From positions 16,206,171 to 16,270,170 of the forward strand of contig OX463778.1 in the NCBI GenBank assembly GCA_949825025.1: a DNA stretch of 64,000 bases. The letters run 5' to 3'. The notes beneath the pieces are model-generated. The model saw only the letters and a list, made by a program, of their open reading frames with translations, made no database searches and had not been told where the DNA came from. This document shows, piece after piece, positions 51,401 to 62,388 of this stretch. Within the stretch, counting starts at the first letter, position 1; each line of letters opens with the position of its first letter. The DNA comes from Siphlonurus alternatus (lineage: Eukaryota; Arthropoda; Insecta; Ephemeroptera; Siphlonuridae). Made by a program: the position numbers and the translations under genes.

Positions 51401-54400
51401 CAAAAAACCATACTAAACATATTGCTGTACTAAGCAATAAAAAAAGGAAGAAATAAATACAATAAAATTGAATTAGCTAGAAAAATTAGCAACTTTCTAA
51501 TCTCTAGCCTTGTTAATTAATGTTTCTTACCAATGAGGATGAAGGCCATGGCTATGAAGAAGGTGAGAATGTATCCTCGTACTGGCTCGTTGTTCTTGCC
51601 ATAGCCTCGTCCAAATGAGGAGATGTAGGGGTAGAGATTGTCCTTGCAGAGGGCTTGGAAAACCTTGGGGGCCGAGACCAGACTGGCCAGGGCAGAGGAG
51701 AGTGTGGCGGCAAAGCAGCCCGCGTAGATCAGAGGACCAAATGCAGACACCAGCTCCATCACCTGTCACACGAACGGTGGTTGAGAAATCTTAGCTAACA
51801 AATTACTATAAATATTCTGTTAATTAGGAAAGGGTGGAAAATCTGTTAATATTTAAATATTACAACAGTATTATAACAACAAAATTAATTAGAGGATTAT
51901 GCCTGCCAAAAATATTCAGAAGCTTCTGTTGATAAAAGGGCTAGACAATTTTTCTGGGCTAAGCAAATATCAATTTACAATGCAAATTCTAAGTAAATAA
52001 TATCACTAGCTACAACAATGTTTTAGCAAAAAAATCACATTTTAATAAAGCAAAATTGCTAAATGAATTAAAAAAAAAAAAAATCCCGGCGATAAATTTA
52101 ATGTGTATTGCACTCACCTGCTTGTTGTTGAGCAGTCCCCACTCGCAGACTCTGTCCGAGCAGTCCGTGAAGTTGCCCCCCATGAGCATCTCGGTGACGT
52201 TGCCACTCGCACCTCGCTCCACCGTAGCACCCGCCATCACGGCAAAGCTCAGGTACGATATTGATGTGATCAGAATGGCCAGCAGAGTGCCCTTGGGGAT
52301 GGCCGTTTGGGGGTCCTGGAAAAAACGGAACATTAACAATCAGAATTGCACTTACGATATTGATTTACAAAGGTTACACAAATTATCTAGCTAGTGTTGA
52401 AATTTATGGAAACTTACATAAACATCTTATACAATTTGAATAAAAATATTAGGAATCATTACATTAACACTTGTTATAATTTTATAAAATATGATTTAAA
52501 ATATATAACCACTATCAACCAGTAAGATGACTTTTCTGAATTCTCCAATGACGAGGTACCTGCAAGTCTCCAGAGATGTTGGCTCCTGCCAGGATGCCTG
52601 TGGCCGCGGGGAAGAAAATAGAGAACACCGAGAAGAAGTCGTGTTGCACGTTCTCCTCTTTGTGGTAGTCAGAGAAGAAGTTTTCTTTCAGTGTCTCATC
52701 TGGCAATTACAACAGGTGTGAGTGTGTGCCAGGGTTCAGTCCGAGACAAAAATAAAAAAAAAAAAATGAATTGTATACTGGTACATGTACGTATAACAAT
52801 TATTTTTCACTTAAAATTTTCAGCAACTTTCATTCAAATCAATAAATTTGGCTCAATAAAACCTTTTTACGAACCACATTGAAAATTTCATTGTAATTTA
52901 AGTGAAACAAATTATTTGCTCGCAGTCGTTAAATCCGACAAAATTTTACTACAATAAATTTGGTAATACCAATTTATTGAAATTTATCATCGATATTTAA
53001 AATTCCATCGTAATTTTAAGTGAAACAAATGATTTGCTCACAGTTATATCCGACGAACCCCCTGGCTTTCTCCTCATCGTCAGCTGGTCCGAGGATAGTG
53101 CCGATGATGAAGTCGACCATGGCCACCAGCAGGATGACCAGCAGAACGTTTTGCGCCTGTGAGACAAATCTTTATCAGCCAAACTACTTTACTTGGCATA
53201 CATAATAATAATATAATTAAAGTACTTATAGCAGCCACAGTTCATATACTGTGTAAATTTATTTTAGTTTTAATTAATTTTAGTTTTAATTAATTTTTGT
53301 ATTTATATATTTATATTATTAATTTAATTAACGCAAAGAGAAAAAAAAATAAGGGAAAAATTTAAAAAAAAATAATTTTACAATAATCTTAAGATATTCA
53401 TATTCATATATAAGGGCAGGGGGGGGGGAAGGAAAGGGAGGGCAATATTTTATAAGGGGGGAGGGGCGTATTAAAAAATGGCCCATTTGGCAAAAAAATA
53501 TATATATATATATATATAGCACCATGTTTTTAACACCATATTTATTTTAAACTCCTGATTTCGGTGCTAAAAATTTCTCGAGGATTAAGAGCTTTGGTAC
53601 TGCCCACCAACATTTTCCTTACCTTGGCCTCCCACTCCATGCCCACCACCACGATCACCGTGAGCACCACCACGGTGATGGAGCCGATGATTCGCACGTC
53701 CGTGAGCCCGCCGTCCACGATGCTCAGTCCGTACGAGCGAAGCAGGTCCGTCATGGACTCGCAGAACCCGACCACGTACATGGAGCACGCCACCGCGTTC
53801 GCCAGCGAGAAGATGAGGCCTATGGAGCCGCCGAACTCGGGGCCAAGAGACCGCGATATCATGTAGTACGTGCCGCCTGCAGGAGACAAAATAGATGGGT
53901 TTAGTCGGCTACCAGAGAGTTTCGTAGATAATTTCTTCTACTTGACTAAACGTTTGAAAAATCACAAGGAAATAATTGAAGATACAAATATAAATCTTAA
54001 AACCCAAATTTTATATTTAACACGAGTGTACAGACATTTGCCATAATTTCACACACGTAGCACGAATTTCTTTAAAAAAAGTTTGGGGGTAATAAAGTAA
54101 ATAAACTTAATAAAGAATTATAACCATGCATTCTTTTAAGTGATGATAAAATTGAACGAAATGTGCATTAATTAAACAATTCTCAAAAAGTTAAAAAAGG
54201 ATAACAAGGCATTTTTTTTAAAACACATAAAAACTAACGTAGGTCTGCTAAACATAAATCACATGCCATTTTTTTAATTCCTAAAAGCTATTGCTCTATT
54301 TGAGACAGTTAAAACATTTAAGTGCTAATTCTACTATTCACAGTGCTAGATCTAGAAAAAGCGCAACGAAACATGTATATTGACATTATAAGGCTGCACT

Positions 54401-57400
54401 GTAGAACAATGAACTAAAAATAACGCCAGCACTATGTTTATAATTGTTGCAAAGCAACCAAAGACCAAAGTCGTCATACATCCTTTCCACCAAGAAAATG
54501 AGTTTCTTTAAAACAAATCCAGAGTCAAGCAGTTATATTTCTTAATAACTGGGCGCCATGCAGCTACCTTTTAATAACCAGCTCGATGGGGGAAGTATTT
54601 TGAAGTACTTTTATATACAAATGTTGCCAATAAAAAAAAGTTGAAATGTATATCGAGCAGCCTTTAATTAAATTAAGGCCAAAATAACTGATACAGTACT
54701 TTCGTGATTCTAAGAAATCTCAAATACCAAAAGTTAAAATATCAGGCTATTTGTAATGATATATATTATTTATTAAAGTTTATAAATATATAAATAGATC
54801 TATATTCTATATTTTTTTTTAGAAAATAGGATCACAATTCTTACTCATGCCTCCCTTTTTGTAGATAGGACTTTTTATTATTATTATTATTTTACAAGGA
54901 TACACCTCTAAGAGCTTACAGCTCGCGGCGGGGTAATGGGTAGGTAATTTTGGGATAAAATATTTAAATAATTCTCATTTTTGGTGGAATTGACAAACGA
55001 AATTAGTTACTTTTTAAACAAATTTAAACACTACACTGTTAAATATAACACTGAAAGCTGTATAGGCAGAGAACACGACGTATACTCATGTCTGTTTTCG
55101 GAGATTCAGCAGTATGTGCGTCACAGTAGGTATGAGCCGCGGTTCTGTAGTACTCACAACGAAGAAAGGAAAATCACCGCTGTCGTATAAATAATATTGC
55201 TGGTGCTTCCTTGCACATTATTAAATCTATTCCTGGCGAAGTATCCATACTCCAGTTAAGTTTGCTGTTAATTCCGTACATACACAGACTAAAAGTTGAA
55301 ACATTTTTACTGTTTGTATAACCGCAATCGTCGTTAAATATATATATACGATACAGGTTTAGGTCAGATAATCCATAATAATATAAAAATAAACTTTATA
55401 CTGACTTATATCTTTACCTATATTAAAAAGATAGAAAGAAATGAGACCAAGAGCACATGAAATAAAGTAATAATTTAAAGATAAAGACCTTGATATTATA
55501 AAAAGTTTTTTTCCATTATATACACATTGTATAATATGATAATTATTATTTTATTAAGCTAATAAATTCAATCGACTGACATATACTAATATAGCAACAA
55601 TCAATGACGCTAAAATTATCATATTCGTAATTTACGTGATTTAACTATTTATGGACGGATTTAAATACAGTGGCGGTTTGAGTGGCACGTGCATCGATTG
55701 CACGTGTTTAGTCAGCATCTTTGAATAGCGCGGGATGTCCTCGTGATAGTGGAGTTACGAAAGTATAGTATATCCGCTCAAAATAATTCCAGCTGATGTT
55801 CTTCAATATTGAATTTGGTTGCAATTTCGATTCATATACGTAGCAAAGAAAATGTTTTGAAATAATGAATTCGCATTCAGGGAGGATTTTGCAATAATTT
55901 ATAGTGGACCGGCCCACCTACTTTATTAATGTATATAGTATTTACCCTAACTTGTGTAAGTCTAATCACAGGTTCTAACCCCAAAATTATACACATATAT
56001 GTTTTTAATTGAAGCCTAAATTACAAATTTATATTAAATTTATTCGATGTAACACGACGTTCCATTTAAAATTAAATTCACCTCCATATAGTGAGCAGCC
56101 TGGCATGAAATTTTTGTATTGCATTTTTGGCATATTTGACAGTGAGTTATGAACTGTCAATTTTATCATTTCTTTTAACCCTCTAAAATTTTTAATATCG
56201 TGATGCAAAACGCTGTTACGTATACTACTAATTTTGTAAATATACTTAACACGCATGCATAATAAAGATCAAAGTGTTATAATTAATATGCATGATTATT
56301 ATTACGAAAAAGCGTCTTTCAACTCGATTTTGAGGGTGTTAGTAAGTGAAAATTTGATGATAACGTAAGTCGATCGAGTTCTCTAGATCCATATAATAAT
56401 ATAGTATATCAATATTTTTTTTAAAAAAATATTTTCAATGTACGAGAGGTAGAAATTTAGAATAATCTAATAATCGAATATTTGAACATTTTACTGTGTA
56501 CGTTTCCAGTACCAACTATTATAGAAGATGTAATACCTATATTTTAAATAGCAGAATCGTCAATAAATTTTTCTGGTGCCCTCTGACAACACCTTGATAA
56601 AGCTGCAATAAAGACGCACCTCCTTTGATCTCCCCGTTGGTACTTATTGCTGCCATGGATATCGCCGTGATGGTGGTGACGATCGAGGTTGCGATGATGA
56701 GCAGCATCGCCTCTCCTGTAAGCATCAGCTGACCACGTCATGCGTGCTCTTTGCTACCATGCACAAGCACTCACTCACAACTAAAGCAAGCCGACGAGAC
56801 GACACAACATCTAGATCTAGAAACATAAGACTGCTGGGTTAAAATTATGACAAGAGCATTTCTCAAAATATTTGGCACTATTTAGAAAACATTTTGGGAT
56901 ATTAGGAACGTTACTCCAGACTGATTTGCTACTGTCAAATTTGAAAAAGAAGATATCAGAGACTATTAGAGACCTCCGTGTCTATGATGGCAAGAAATTT
57001 GAACAAATATTCCCTCTTTCCAGGGAATTTAGACCACCGTCGCACATGGTAAGCTTGGTGGGAGACAGTGATGGCACTATAGAACGTCCATGGAAAGATG
57101 AAACTTCTGAAATTTTGGTCATATTACTGACCATATAACACGGAGAGTTATGATATAGTCTCTGCAAATATATTTAAAAACAGTCTTAACAATCTCACAG
57201 GTAACGTTCCGACCTCTCAAGACAAGCAGATGCAGCAGTCCTGACACAGGTCGACATACCTCCCTTGATTTGACCGTTTGTGGAGATGGCCGCCATGGAC
57301 ACGGCGGTCACTGTGGTCACGCACGACGCCACCAGCACGATCACGCAGCTCTCCCCTGACACCACAATGTCACAAACAACTTTACCCTGAGTAGCCACCA

Positions 57401-58759
57401 TGCAGTGAAACGTTTCCAAACGTACCAAGTACAGTACAAGTCATAAAAAATACATCCCACTTATGGCTTATTTCAATGATAATTTTCAGATCATATTCTG
57501 AGAAAATTCTTTAATCAATCGATGGCATTACCAACGTTGCTGATAAGGGATGTATTATTATTTTAATGAAATTGATAAAATCTAACATGAATAAAATTCT
57601 ATACTTGTATATAAGTAGCCAAGAATTCACATCCTATAATAAGAACAATTGAGTAACTTATTGTAATAAAATCAATGCTATATAATTATAATAAAATTAT
57701 AATACAATTGAAACTGAGACCACAATTACATCAGGAGATAACAATACGTTGCATTATGCAATATATATAATGCTCCAGCACGCAATAGGAGTGAAAAAAA
57801 AGTACAAGTGGAGTCTCCAATTAATTACGTTCCTCTATAATTGGACTAAAAAAATTGTTGTAATTTTAATTAGCATGCCAGTCGTGATCTGCAGCAACAT
57901 TTTATCACAAATCACGAGCAACACGATCTATATTTCCAGTGAAAGCTGATCACAAAGGCGATATGAAAATCTATTTCAGACGATAATAAATTTTGAGTAC
58001 AGCACATGAAGGTGCATGCACAGTCATTGGATCAATTGTTATATTTTTAAAGTGGATTTAATAATCTATTTTTATATTTGCTGAATGATCATGCGACTGG
58101 AAAAGGTATAGACTATAGAGAACAAAAAGGTAGTAGTATTGAACAATAACAAAAAGCCCAAATAACATTAATGACTTCACTTATTCAAATTAAAAAAAAA
58201 AAAAGTAAAAAAAGTAAAAATCGATATACATATTGCGACACACCCAAAAAGAAAAAGGTCAAAAAATGTAAATTACAACTTATATTAATTAATATACGAT
58301 ATTAACATTTAACACGAACAATATATACTATAATATATATAATATAATGTTTAAGGCTATATTTTTTTACCATAATATTACGAGTTACGACAAAAATTAA
58401 TAATACACTGCAGGTCTTCATAATTGTATCTAGTCTTCGTTGCCCGCACATCATAATAACAATTTTTATTCAACTTACAATCCATGCATGAAATTAAAAA
58501 TAATGCAATTAATTATAAAATCCTAACCAACTCATTAACGCTCGTTGTGGAACGAGAGAAAACAATTCGGGGACTTCCGGTGTTAGCTTGTGACGAGGTA
58601 CTCACCGATTCCAGCCTGCCCCACGACCCAGGAAAGACGCAGGAAGAGCATCACCCCCCAGATGTTGAGCAGACATCGCACCAGCACCCCTTGGATCCAG
58701 CCGAACTTGACAGCACCCTCTGAGTCCGACTGCGGGTCTGATGACGGTGCGTTCACCGG
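43534..58759 (-). CDS. SLC12A2-like: SLC12 Na-K-Cl cotransporter, paralog B (N-terminus missing)
   Basis: Second cation-chloride cotransporter, read on the minus strand. Exons 5' to 3': 58606-58759, then 57260-57355 or 56620-56715, 53623-53876, 53042-53156, 52560-52699, 52118-52315, 51531-51762, 51163-51284, 50298-50433, 49827-50038, 48878-49119, 47914-48101, 47130-47174, 45889-46132, 45208-45317, 44855-44969, 44184-44335, 43952-44060, 43534-43669. All junctions are GT-AG, phases match and the sum is 3000 bases (999 residues plus stop). TM1 to the C-terminal YS is complete. Na+ ([11 protein letters not shown]), K+ ([20 protein letters not shown]) and Cl- (AAYALINFS) site motifs are all kept, so a working Na-K-2Cl transporter is predicted. 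The regulatory N-terminal exon was not found in 58760-64000. Confidence 0.92.
43952..44060 (-). CDS. SLC12A2-like: Gene B exon 18: C-terminal domain
   Basis: 109 bp, phase 1 to 2. [21 protein letters not shown]. Two codons shorter than in gene A. Confidence 0.92.
44184..44335 (-). CDS. SLC12A2-like: Gene B exon 17: C-terminal domain
   Basis: 152 bp, phase 2 to 1. [20 protein letters not shown], then an acidic variable tail (DKEGEEDS). Confidence 0.92.
44336..44854 (-). other. Intron of gene B
   Basis: 519 bp, AT-rich, T run at about 44600-44616. Nothing else. Confidence 0.5.
44855..44969 (-). CDS. SLC12A2-like: Gene B exon 16: C-terminal domain
   Basis: 115 bp, phase 1 to 2. [14 protein letters not shown] then [16 protein letters not shown]. 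Same length as gene A exon 17. Confidence 0.92.
45208..45317 (-). CDS. SLC12A2-like: Gene B exon 15: WWLYDDGG block
   Basis: 110 bp, phase 2 to 1. [18 protein letters not shown], then [15 protein letters not shown]. In gene A this is fused to the preceding linker in one exon. Confidence 0.92.
45318..45888 (-). other. Intron present only in gene B
   Basis: 571 bp, with an A-rich tract (about 45438-45518 on the plus strand, AAAAG-type). Gene A has continuous coding sequence at this position. Confidence 0.7.
45438..45518. repeat. A-rich low-complexity tract
   Basis: Plus-strand A runs with interspersed G, in a gene B intron. Confidence 0.85.
45889..46132 (-). CDS. SLC12A2-like: Gene B exon 14: variable C-terminal linker
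   Basis: 244 bp, phase 1 to 2. Starts [19 protein letters not shown], alignable with the Ser/Pro-rich start of gene A exon 16. Then a Val/Ala-rich stretch and a charged [15 protein letters not shown]. Confidence 0.88.
46133..47129 (-). other. Intron of gene B with (TA)n and poly-T
   Basis: 997 bp. Contains a T run at 46508-46546 and the (TA)n array at 46750-46838. Nothing else seen. Confidence 0.6.
46750..46838. repeat. (TA)n microsatellite in gene B intron
   Basis: About 44 TA units. Confidence 0.95.
47130..47174 (-). CDS. SLC12A2-like: Gene B exon 13: 45-bp cassette exon
   Basis: 45 bp, phase 1 to 1. Acceptor preceded by a pyrimidine-rich tract and ending GTGGCAG; donor GTAAGT. Encodes [15 protein letters not shown]. 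Skipping it keeps the frame (exon 12 ends CAA G, exon 14 begins CG), so it may be optional. Gene A shows no counterpart. Vertebrate NKCC1 has an optional small exon (exon 21, 48 bp) in the same part of the C-terminal domain. Supported by splice signals and phase only, not by homology. Confidence 0.6.
47175..47913 (-). other. Intron of gene B
   Basis: 739 bp, AT-rich. Nothing supported. Confidence 0.5.
47914..48101 (-). CDS. SLC12A2-like: Gene B exon 12: C-terminal domain
   Basis: 188 bp, phase 2 to 1. [20 protein letters not shown], then a Ser/Asn-rich linker. 45 bp longer than gene A exon 15. Confidence 0.92.
48102..48877 (-). other. Intron of gene B
   Basis: 776 bp, AT-rich, T runs at 48380-48406 and 48530-48552. 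Nothing else. Confidence 0.5.
48878..49119 (-). CDS. SLC12A2-like: Gene B exon 11: C-terminal domain
   Basis: 242 bp, phase 0 to 2. [20 protein letters not shown], then MYFDIM. Same length as gene A exon 14. Confidence 0.93.
49196..49515. mobile_element. Palindromic MITE, family M1, in gene B intron
   Basis: 320 bp with TA on both flanks. Ends and subterminal blocks match the copy at 29937-30253 (GGGTGCAAAGTTATGCTA, TTTTTTCAGATTTTTT). Its centre carries GGTTCAAACCC, resembling a Pol III B box, inside a block shared with the 12-kb copy. Confidence 0.8.
49827..50038 (-). CDS. SLC12A2-like: Gene B exon 10: start of C-terminal domain
   Basis: 212 bp, phase 1 to 0. [42 protein letters not shown]. 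Same length as gene A exon 13. Confidence 0.95.
50298..50433 (-). CDS. SLC12A2-like: Gene B exon 9: TM11-TM12
   Basis: 136 bp, phase 0 to 1. [14 protein letters not shown], then [12 protein letters not shown] and YRKPG. Confidence 0.95.
50434..51162 (-). other. Intron of gene B
   Basis: 729 bp, AT-rich. T runs at 50923-50946, (TTTA)n at about 50970-51000 and a C run at about 50558-50566. Nothing else. Confidence 0.5.
51163..51284 (-). CDS. SLC12A2-like: Gene B exon 8: TM10
   Basis: 122 bp, phase 1 to 0. [20 protein letters not shown] then [17 protein letters not shown]; keeps the Cl--site Tyr. Confidence 0.95.
51531..51762 (-). CDS. SLC12A2-like: Gene B exon 7: TM8-TM9
   Basis: 232 bp, phase 0 to 1. 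[20 protein letters not shown] keeps the Na+ site, then ALCKDNLYP and [16 protein letters not shown], very close to vertebrate NKCC. One exon here; two in gene A. Confidence 0.95.
51763..52117 (-). other. Intron of gene B
   Basis: 355 bp, AT-rich. Nothing supported. Confidence 0.5.
52118..52315 (-). CDS. SLC12A2-like: Gene B exon 6: TM7 and extracellular loop
   Basis: 198 bp, phase 0 to 0. [14 protein letters not shown], then a loop with sequons NVT and NFT and cysteines ([10 protein letters not shown]). Ten residues shorter than in gene A. Confidence 0.93.
52560..52699 (-). CDS. SLC12A2-like: Gene B exon 5: TM6
   Basis: 140 bp, phase 1 to 0. [20 protein letters not shown] then ISGDLQ: K+ and Cl- site residues on TM6 kept. 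Confidence 0.95.
53042..53156 (-). CDS. SLC12A2-like: Gene B exon 4: TM5
   Basis: 115 bp, phase 0 to 1. [20 protein letters not shown] then GFVGYN. Same length as gene A exon 6. Confidence 0.92.
53157..53622 (-). other. Intron of gene B
   Basis: 466 bp with G-rich low-complexity sequence (about 53415-53465) and a short (TA)n (53499-53518). Nothing else. Confidence 0.5.
53623..53876 (-). CDS. SLC12A2-like: Gene B exon 3: TM3-TM4
   Basis: 254 bp, phase 1 to 0. [19 protein letters not shown], then SMYVVGFCE with the K+-site Tyr. Confidence 0.95.
53877..56619 (-). other. Intron after the alternative exons of gene B
   Basis: 2.7 kb, AT-rich. No third TM2 cassette, no recognisable gene. Short plus- and minus-strand ORFs inside show no family signature. 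Confidence 0.5.
56620..56715 (-). CDS. SLC12A2-like: Gene B exon 2, copy 2 (mutually exclusive TM2 exon)
   Basis: 96 bp, phase 1 to 1, acceptor CTTACAG and donor GTGCGT. Encodes [20 protein letters not shown], then [12 protein letters not shown]. Intact. 19 of 31 whole residues equal copy 1 by hand count. Confidence 0.9.
56716..57259 (-). other. Intron between the two alternative TM2 exons of gene B
   Basis: 544 bp. A plus-strand ORF of 88 codons overlaps it (56872-57138) but has no recognised family. It shares the 15-mer GAGACCTCCGTGTCT with the ORF island in gene A (36822-36836 region). Confidence 0.5.
57260..57355 (-). CDS. SLC12A2-like: Gene B exon 2, copy 1 (mutually exclusive TM2 exon)
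   Basis: 96 bp, phase 1 to 1, acceptor GTGTCAG and donor GTATGT. Encodes [20 protein letters not shown], then [12 protein letters not shown]. Two cysteines in the helix distinguish it from copy 2. Confidence 0.9.
57356..58605 (-). other. Intron of gene B before the alternative exons
   Basis: 1.25 kb, AT-rich. I looked for a third TM2 cassette and found none. Confidence 0.5.
58606..58759 (-). CDS. SLC12A2-like: Gene B first visible exon: pre-TM1 and TM1
   Basis: 154 bp, phase 0 to 1, acceptor [56 protein letters not shown]. It is one exon where gene A has two. The frame stays open upstream through the acceptor to an ATG at 58811-58813, so an unspliced 5' start could give a short-N protein; the usual structure would be splicing from an upstream N-terminal exon. 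Confidence 0.92.
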
Positions 58760-59331
58760 CTGTAAGCAGAAGAGACATCGTGGGGTTAAACATGGCGAAC
58801 AGGCGAATCTCACAGACAGGAGTAGTTAATAAATTGTGGTATATATTATATAAGCCATATAAAGTATAATACAATCTTTTCATATTAGTAATATTTCAGC
58901 GCATGATACAAAAAATATTGAGTCATGAGCTGAAATATTACTAATTTGAAGAGCACTTATTTTATGAGATCGCTATTAGTAAATTTCAATTTTCATGTTG
59001 TGCCAACGCAATTCCGTCATTTTTTTTTTTTTTTTTGTATATACTGTATAACTTGTGTCCCATTACATGCATATTATGCATATTAATATTAATTATTGTA
59101 TTCCACTCCGCAAGGGAAGTGTTAGGTATTAGCTTTTAGAAAATGGGGATCTGAGAAGATCAAGATTAAGTTGTGTTATTGTTTTGATTGATTCACGACC
59201 TGTTGCTGTTGTCAAGAGAAAATAAAAAAGAAAGAAGATATAAAAAAAGTTGCGGCTGATCGTAAACCTCTTCTCATTCAACCCAGCAACACATTTCCGC
59301 AGTCGTTGATCTTGAACGTGCCTCAGTCAGA

Positions 59332-59339
59332 TATTTATA
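59332..59339 (-). promoter_or_regulatory. Candidate TATA box upstream of gene B
   Basis: TATAAATA on the minus strand, about 575 bp before the first visible exon, in a GC-richer patch. A GAAGAG/GTTTAC donor-like site lies about 75 bp downstream. Could drive a short-N transcript of gene B. Weak support. Confidence 0.25.
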
Positions 59340-60175
59340 GATCATGCAGTCAAGCTGCTCATCGTCCTCCAGTACTTTCTCCAGAACACTGACGGAGCAT
59401 TGCACCAAACGTTAATTAAAATAATTACAAGATACTATTCTGCCAGAGGTGAAAACTTTGTAGAAAACGACACCGCGTACCAGTTTTTAATGACATGAAA
59501 ATCAACCATCACGGGGTTTCCTTGCATACAACGGTATCGATAATCGAGTAAATAGAAGATTTAATGTAGATAACTGAAGATAATTACTATTGATTACAAT
59601 CTGCAAAGTATTAAAAATAACAGTACATAAAATGTTATTTTAATTAAGAATTGGCAAAAAATAAAAATTAAGTACTATATAAGTACGAAAGTTCAGTTTT
59701 AAATTAATTGAGTGGAGATAAAACTATAAACCATAAAAAGATCATTACTGCAATTATAAGCAAGAAAGTTGATTATTTTCTTAACTCGACTACGTGTACG
59801 TATTATACAATGACGGACCAGCAATAACATTACCAGAATAACTGTTCCCATTCATGTAAGAAAACACAAATAAAACCGTTTCTAAAGACAAAGAAATTCA
59901 ATTATACTGCAGTGTAATAGGGCGTATACCATCTAGGAGATCACATTGTATTAGGGACGAAATATTGCATTTTTGGACGCACCAGTGGGCATGCTATATA
60001 TACAGCTCTATAAAATTCTCCTCGGTTTTACAGTTTATTTTTTTATTTAGTCGCCGGTGTACTAGCGTATAAGTGACGTTTGACGATTTGAATTAATTGA
60101 AGAACCAATAACCCCAAGTATTTAATTCTGAGCTGACACGCACGGTGCGTGTAGTCATGCCCTCTGGCGACGAGC

Positions 60176-60222
60176 CACGTGTCCCCACACGTGTTGAATC
60201 GCACGTCACTTGGTGACACGTG
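60176..60222. promoter_or_regulatory. Cluster of three CACGTG E-boxes
   Basis: Exact CACGTG at 60176-60181, 60188-60193 and 60217-60222, plus a GCACGTCA half-site between, in a GC-richer patch 1.4 kb upstream of the first visible gene B exon. Binding site type for bHLH-ZIP factors. Confidence 0.45.
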
Positions 60223-62351
60223 ATCGGATTGTGTAAGGAACTGCGTGCCGTGCGCCCGGCGCCAAGCATCTCGGGACACCATGGAATATATAATCGAACT
60301 CCTCAAGTCAGAGCTATACAACATGAATGGTCGATATCGTAAATTTCGAAATTCTCTAAACTGTGTCAAATTACAAATGCCACTGTGTGCTCCGAAAAAC
60401 TGAGAATTCTACTAAAATTATTTGAATATTTTTGGCATTTTTTATGACCGCCAGAAAGTAAGTTTTAAAATAAAACATGCAGTAAAGTTAAAAAAAAAAA
60501 AAAAAAAAATCTTCATTTTTATTAATTTATTTATTTATTAACATCGGAAATGTCAAATTGATAATTTGTGTCCTCGATATTGTCATAAAATTTATTATTT
60601 TTATCAACCACATCCACTGTTGCAGGATAGCGTGCAGCGTGCATAGGACAAAACTTTTATGTTTTTAAAACAAAGCATCAGTGAGCTGCGTAGATTGACA
60701 CCGCCTGTTTGTTAGGCAGCCAGCACAGCACACAATGGCCAAATGCATCGAACAGAGCCAAGCTTCGGAGGTCAACTAACGTAGCCCCATGGGGACAGCT
60801 GGGAATGCAACTTTGCGATGATAACAAATATCAATTAATGAATGTGACCATGCAGTCGGGAACATCGACGCTATCAATTTCATTAAGAAGGCAACATGAC
60901 ATGTGTATTTTGTTTTGAATTTCAATATGACATTTTTAAATCAGTAATAAGGAATTTGAAATACTGATATTGTGAAATTGCCAAATTAAATTTAAAATAA
61001 TTTCCACAACGTTGTGCTGTGTTCTCTGACCATACTCAACTGCACGAGAGTAAAGTTTTTGCAACAAGGCATATATATACATGCGCAGCAGAACATAAAT
61101 TATTGCATAATTAGTTATAAAAATACTCAGTTGTCAGCAAAAAGCTTTCAGCATGCTGCATTCATATTTTATACCCACGTCGTTTTATATATACAATATT
61201 TATGTAAGTAATACATTATATAAAGCCTACGTAAGCGTGAAGAAAGCATATATTTTATAATAAATTGATGAGTTTTAGTATACAAAGTTATTATTTTCTA
61301 TTAATATTCTTTCAATATAATAAAGATGCGAAAACAATAACATGTCAGCGAAAGGGTAAACAATTATCATGACATGGGGCACCCGCATATTATAGAAAAT
61401 TCACGATGATTATTTTAACCTTTTGTGTCATGGAGAATCTTTGCTCGGATGCAAAAAGAAATTTAAAATTTAGATTCGTTAATACTAAAAATAATATATA
61501 TATATATATAAATTTTTTAAAAAAAATACAATGTAGGCGCATATACAGAAGTACAGTCGAAGTTCTTTCAGTTGTGCAGTGATATTTTTATTTTAAATAT
61601 AAATCAGTATTTAAAAAAGCTTCTAACGATACTTAATTTTGACATCTGGCATTTAAAATTTCATCAATAAACTATAAACAACTCGTAATGGAATGCTAAC
61701 TAGAAAACTCCCTTTTCCGGCTATTTCCGATGGGAATCTTGGATTTGTGTGAGTGTAAGTCCGCAATGAGCCCACGTGAATGTCGCATTAAGATAATATT
61801 GCGTGATAAATTAACGGAGCTGTTCCATTAGTAAGATTGGTCGTCCCGCGCATGTCTACCAAGGTGGGGCAGCAGCTGCGGCGACGGCCTACACCGAGAA
61901 ATTTATAATTGCGTTACATGCAACAAATGACATACCACTAGATTGGACTAATGATCTTATATGATTAAAGAATTAGAAAAAATAAATATTGTGATACTTC
62001 AAGTGATTGAAATTTACTGACTATTTCTTCCCACGTGTCTTTAAAAATATATACTTTAAATTAAGGACTGTGACCTCAACTATTTTTTTTCTTTAAAAAG
62101 TTAGCCTCAAGTTTGGGAGCGTGACGAAAAAAATATATATCGTTCAAAAGTTAGCAAAGATTGCATGTGATTTTAAAACATTAACCAAAAGGCAATGAAA
62201 AAAAATGCTGTCAGAGTCAGAACACAGGCTTATTATACGAAATTAAGGGTGATGAAATTTTCAATGCTTCACGCTTTCAGTGAATGAATGTAATGAATTA
62301 TTGTAATCAATTGTGTCATATATTGCAGAATGCCAAGAGAAGCAAGTTATG

Positions 62352-62353
<2 letters not shown>

Positions 62354-62386
<33 letters not shown>
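62354..62386. repeat. (TA)n microsatellite
   Basis: About 16 TA units upstream of gene B. Confidence 0.9.

Positions 62387-62388
<2 letters not shown>

Noticed and set aside
56872..57138. 88-codon plus-strand ORF in the gene B cassette spacer as an independent gene
   Set aside because: No known motif, weak start context, lies inside an intron on the opposite strand; kept only as a shared 15-mer note.
59270..59411. Open minus-strand frame of about 45 codons as a gene B exon
   Set aside because: Ends in its own stop, has an upstream stop, and matches no SLC12 N-terminal motif.
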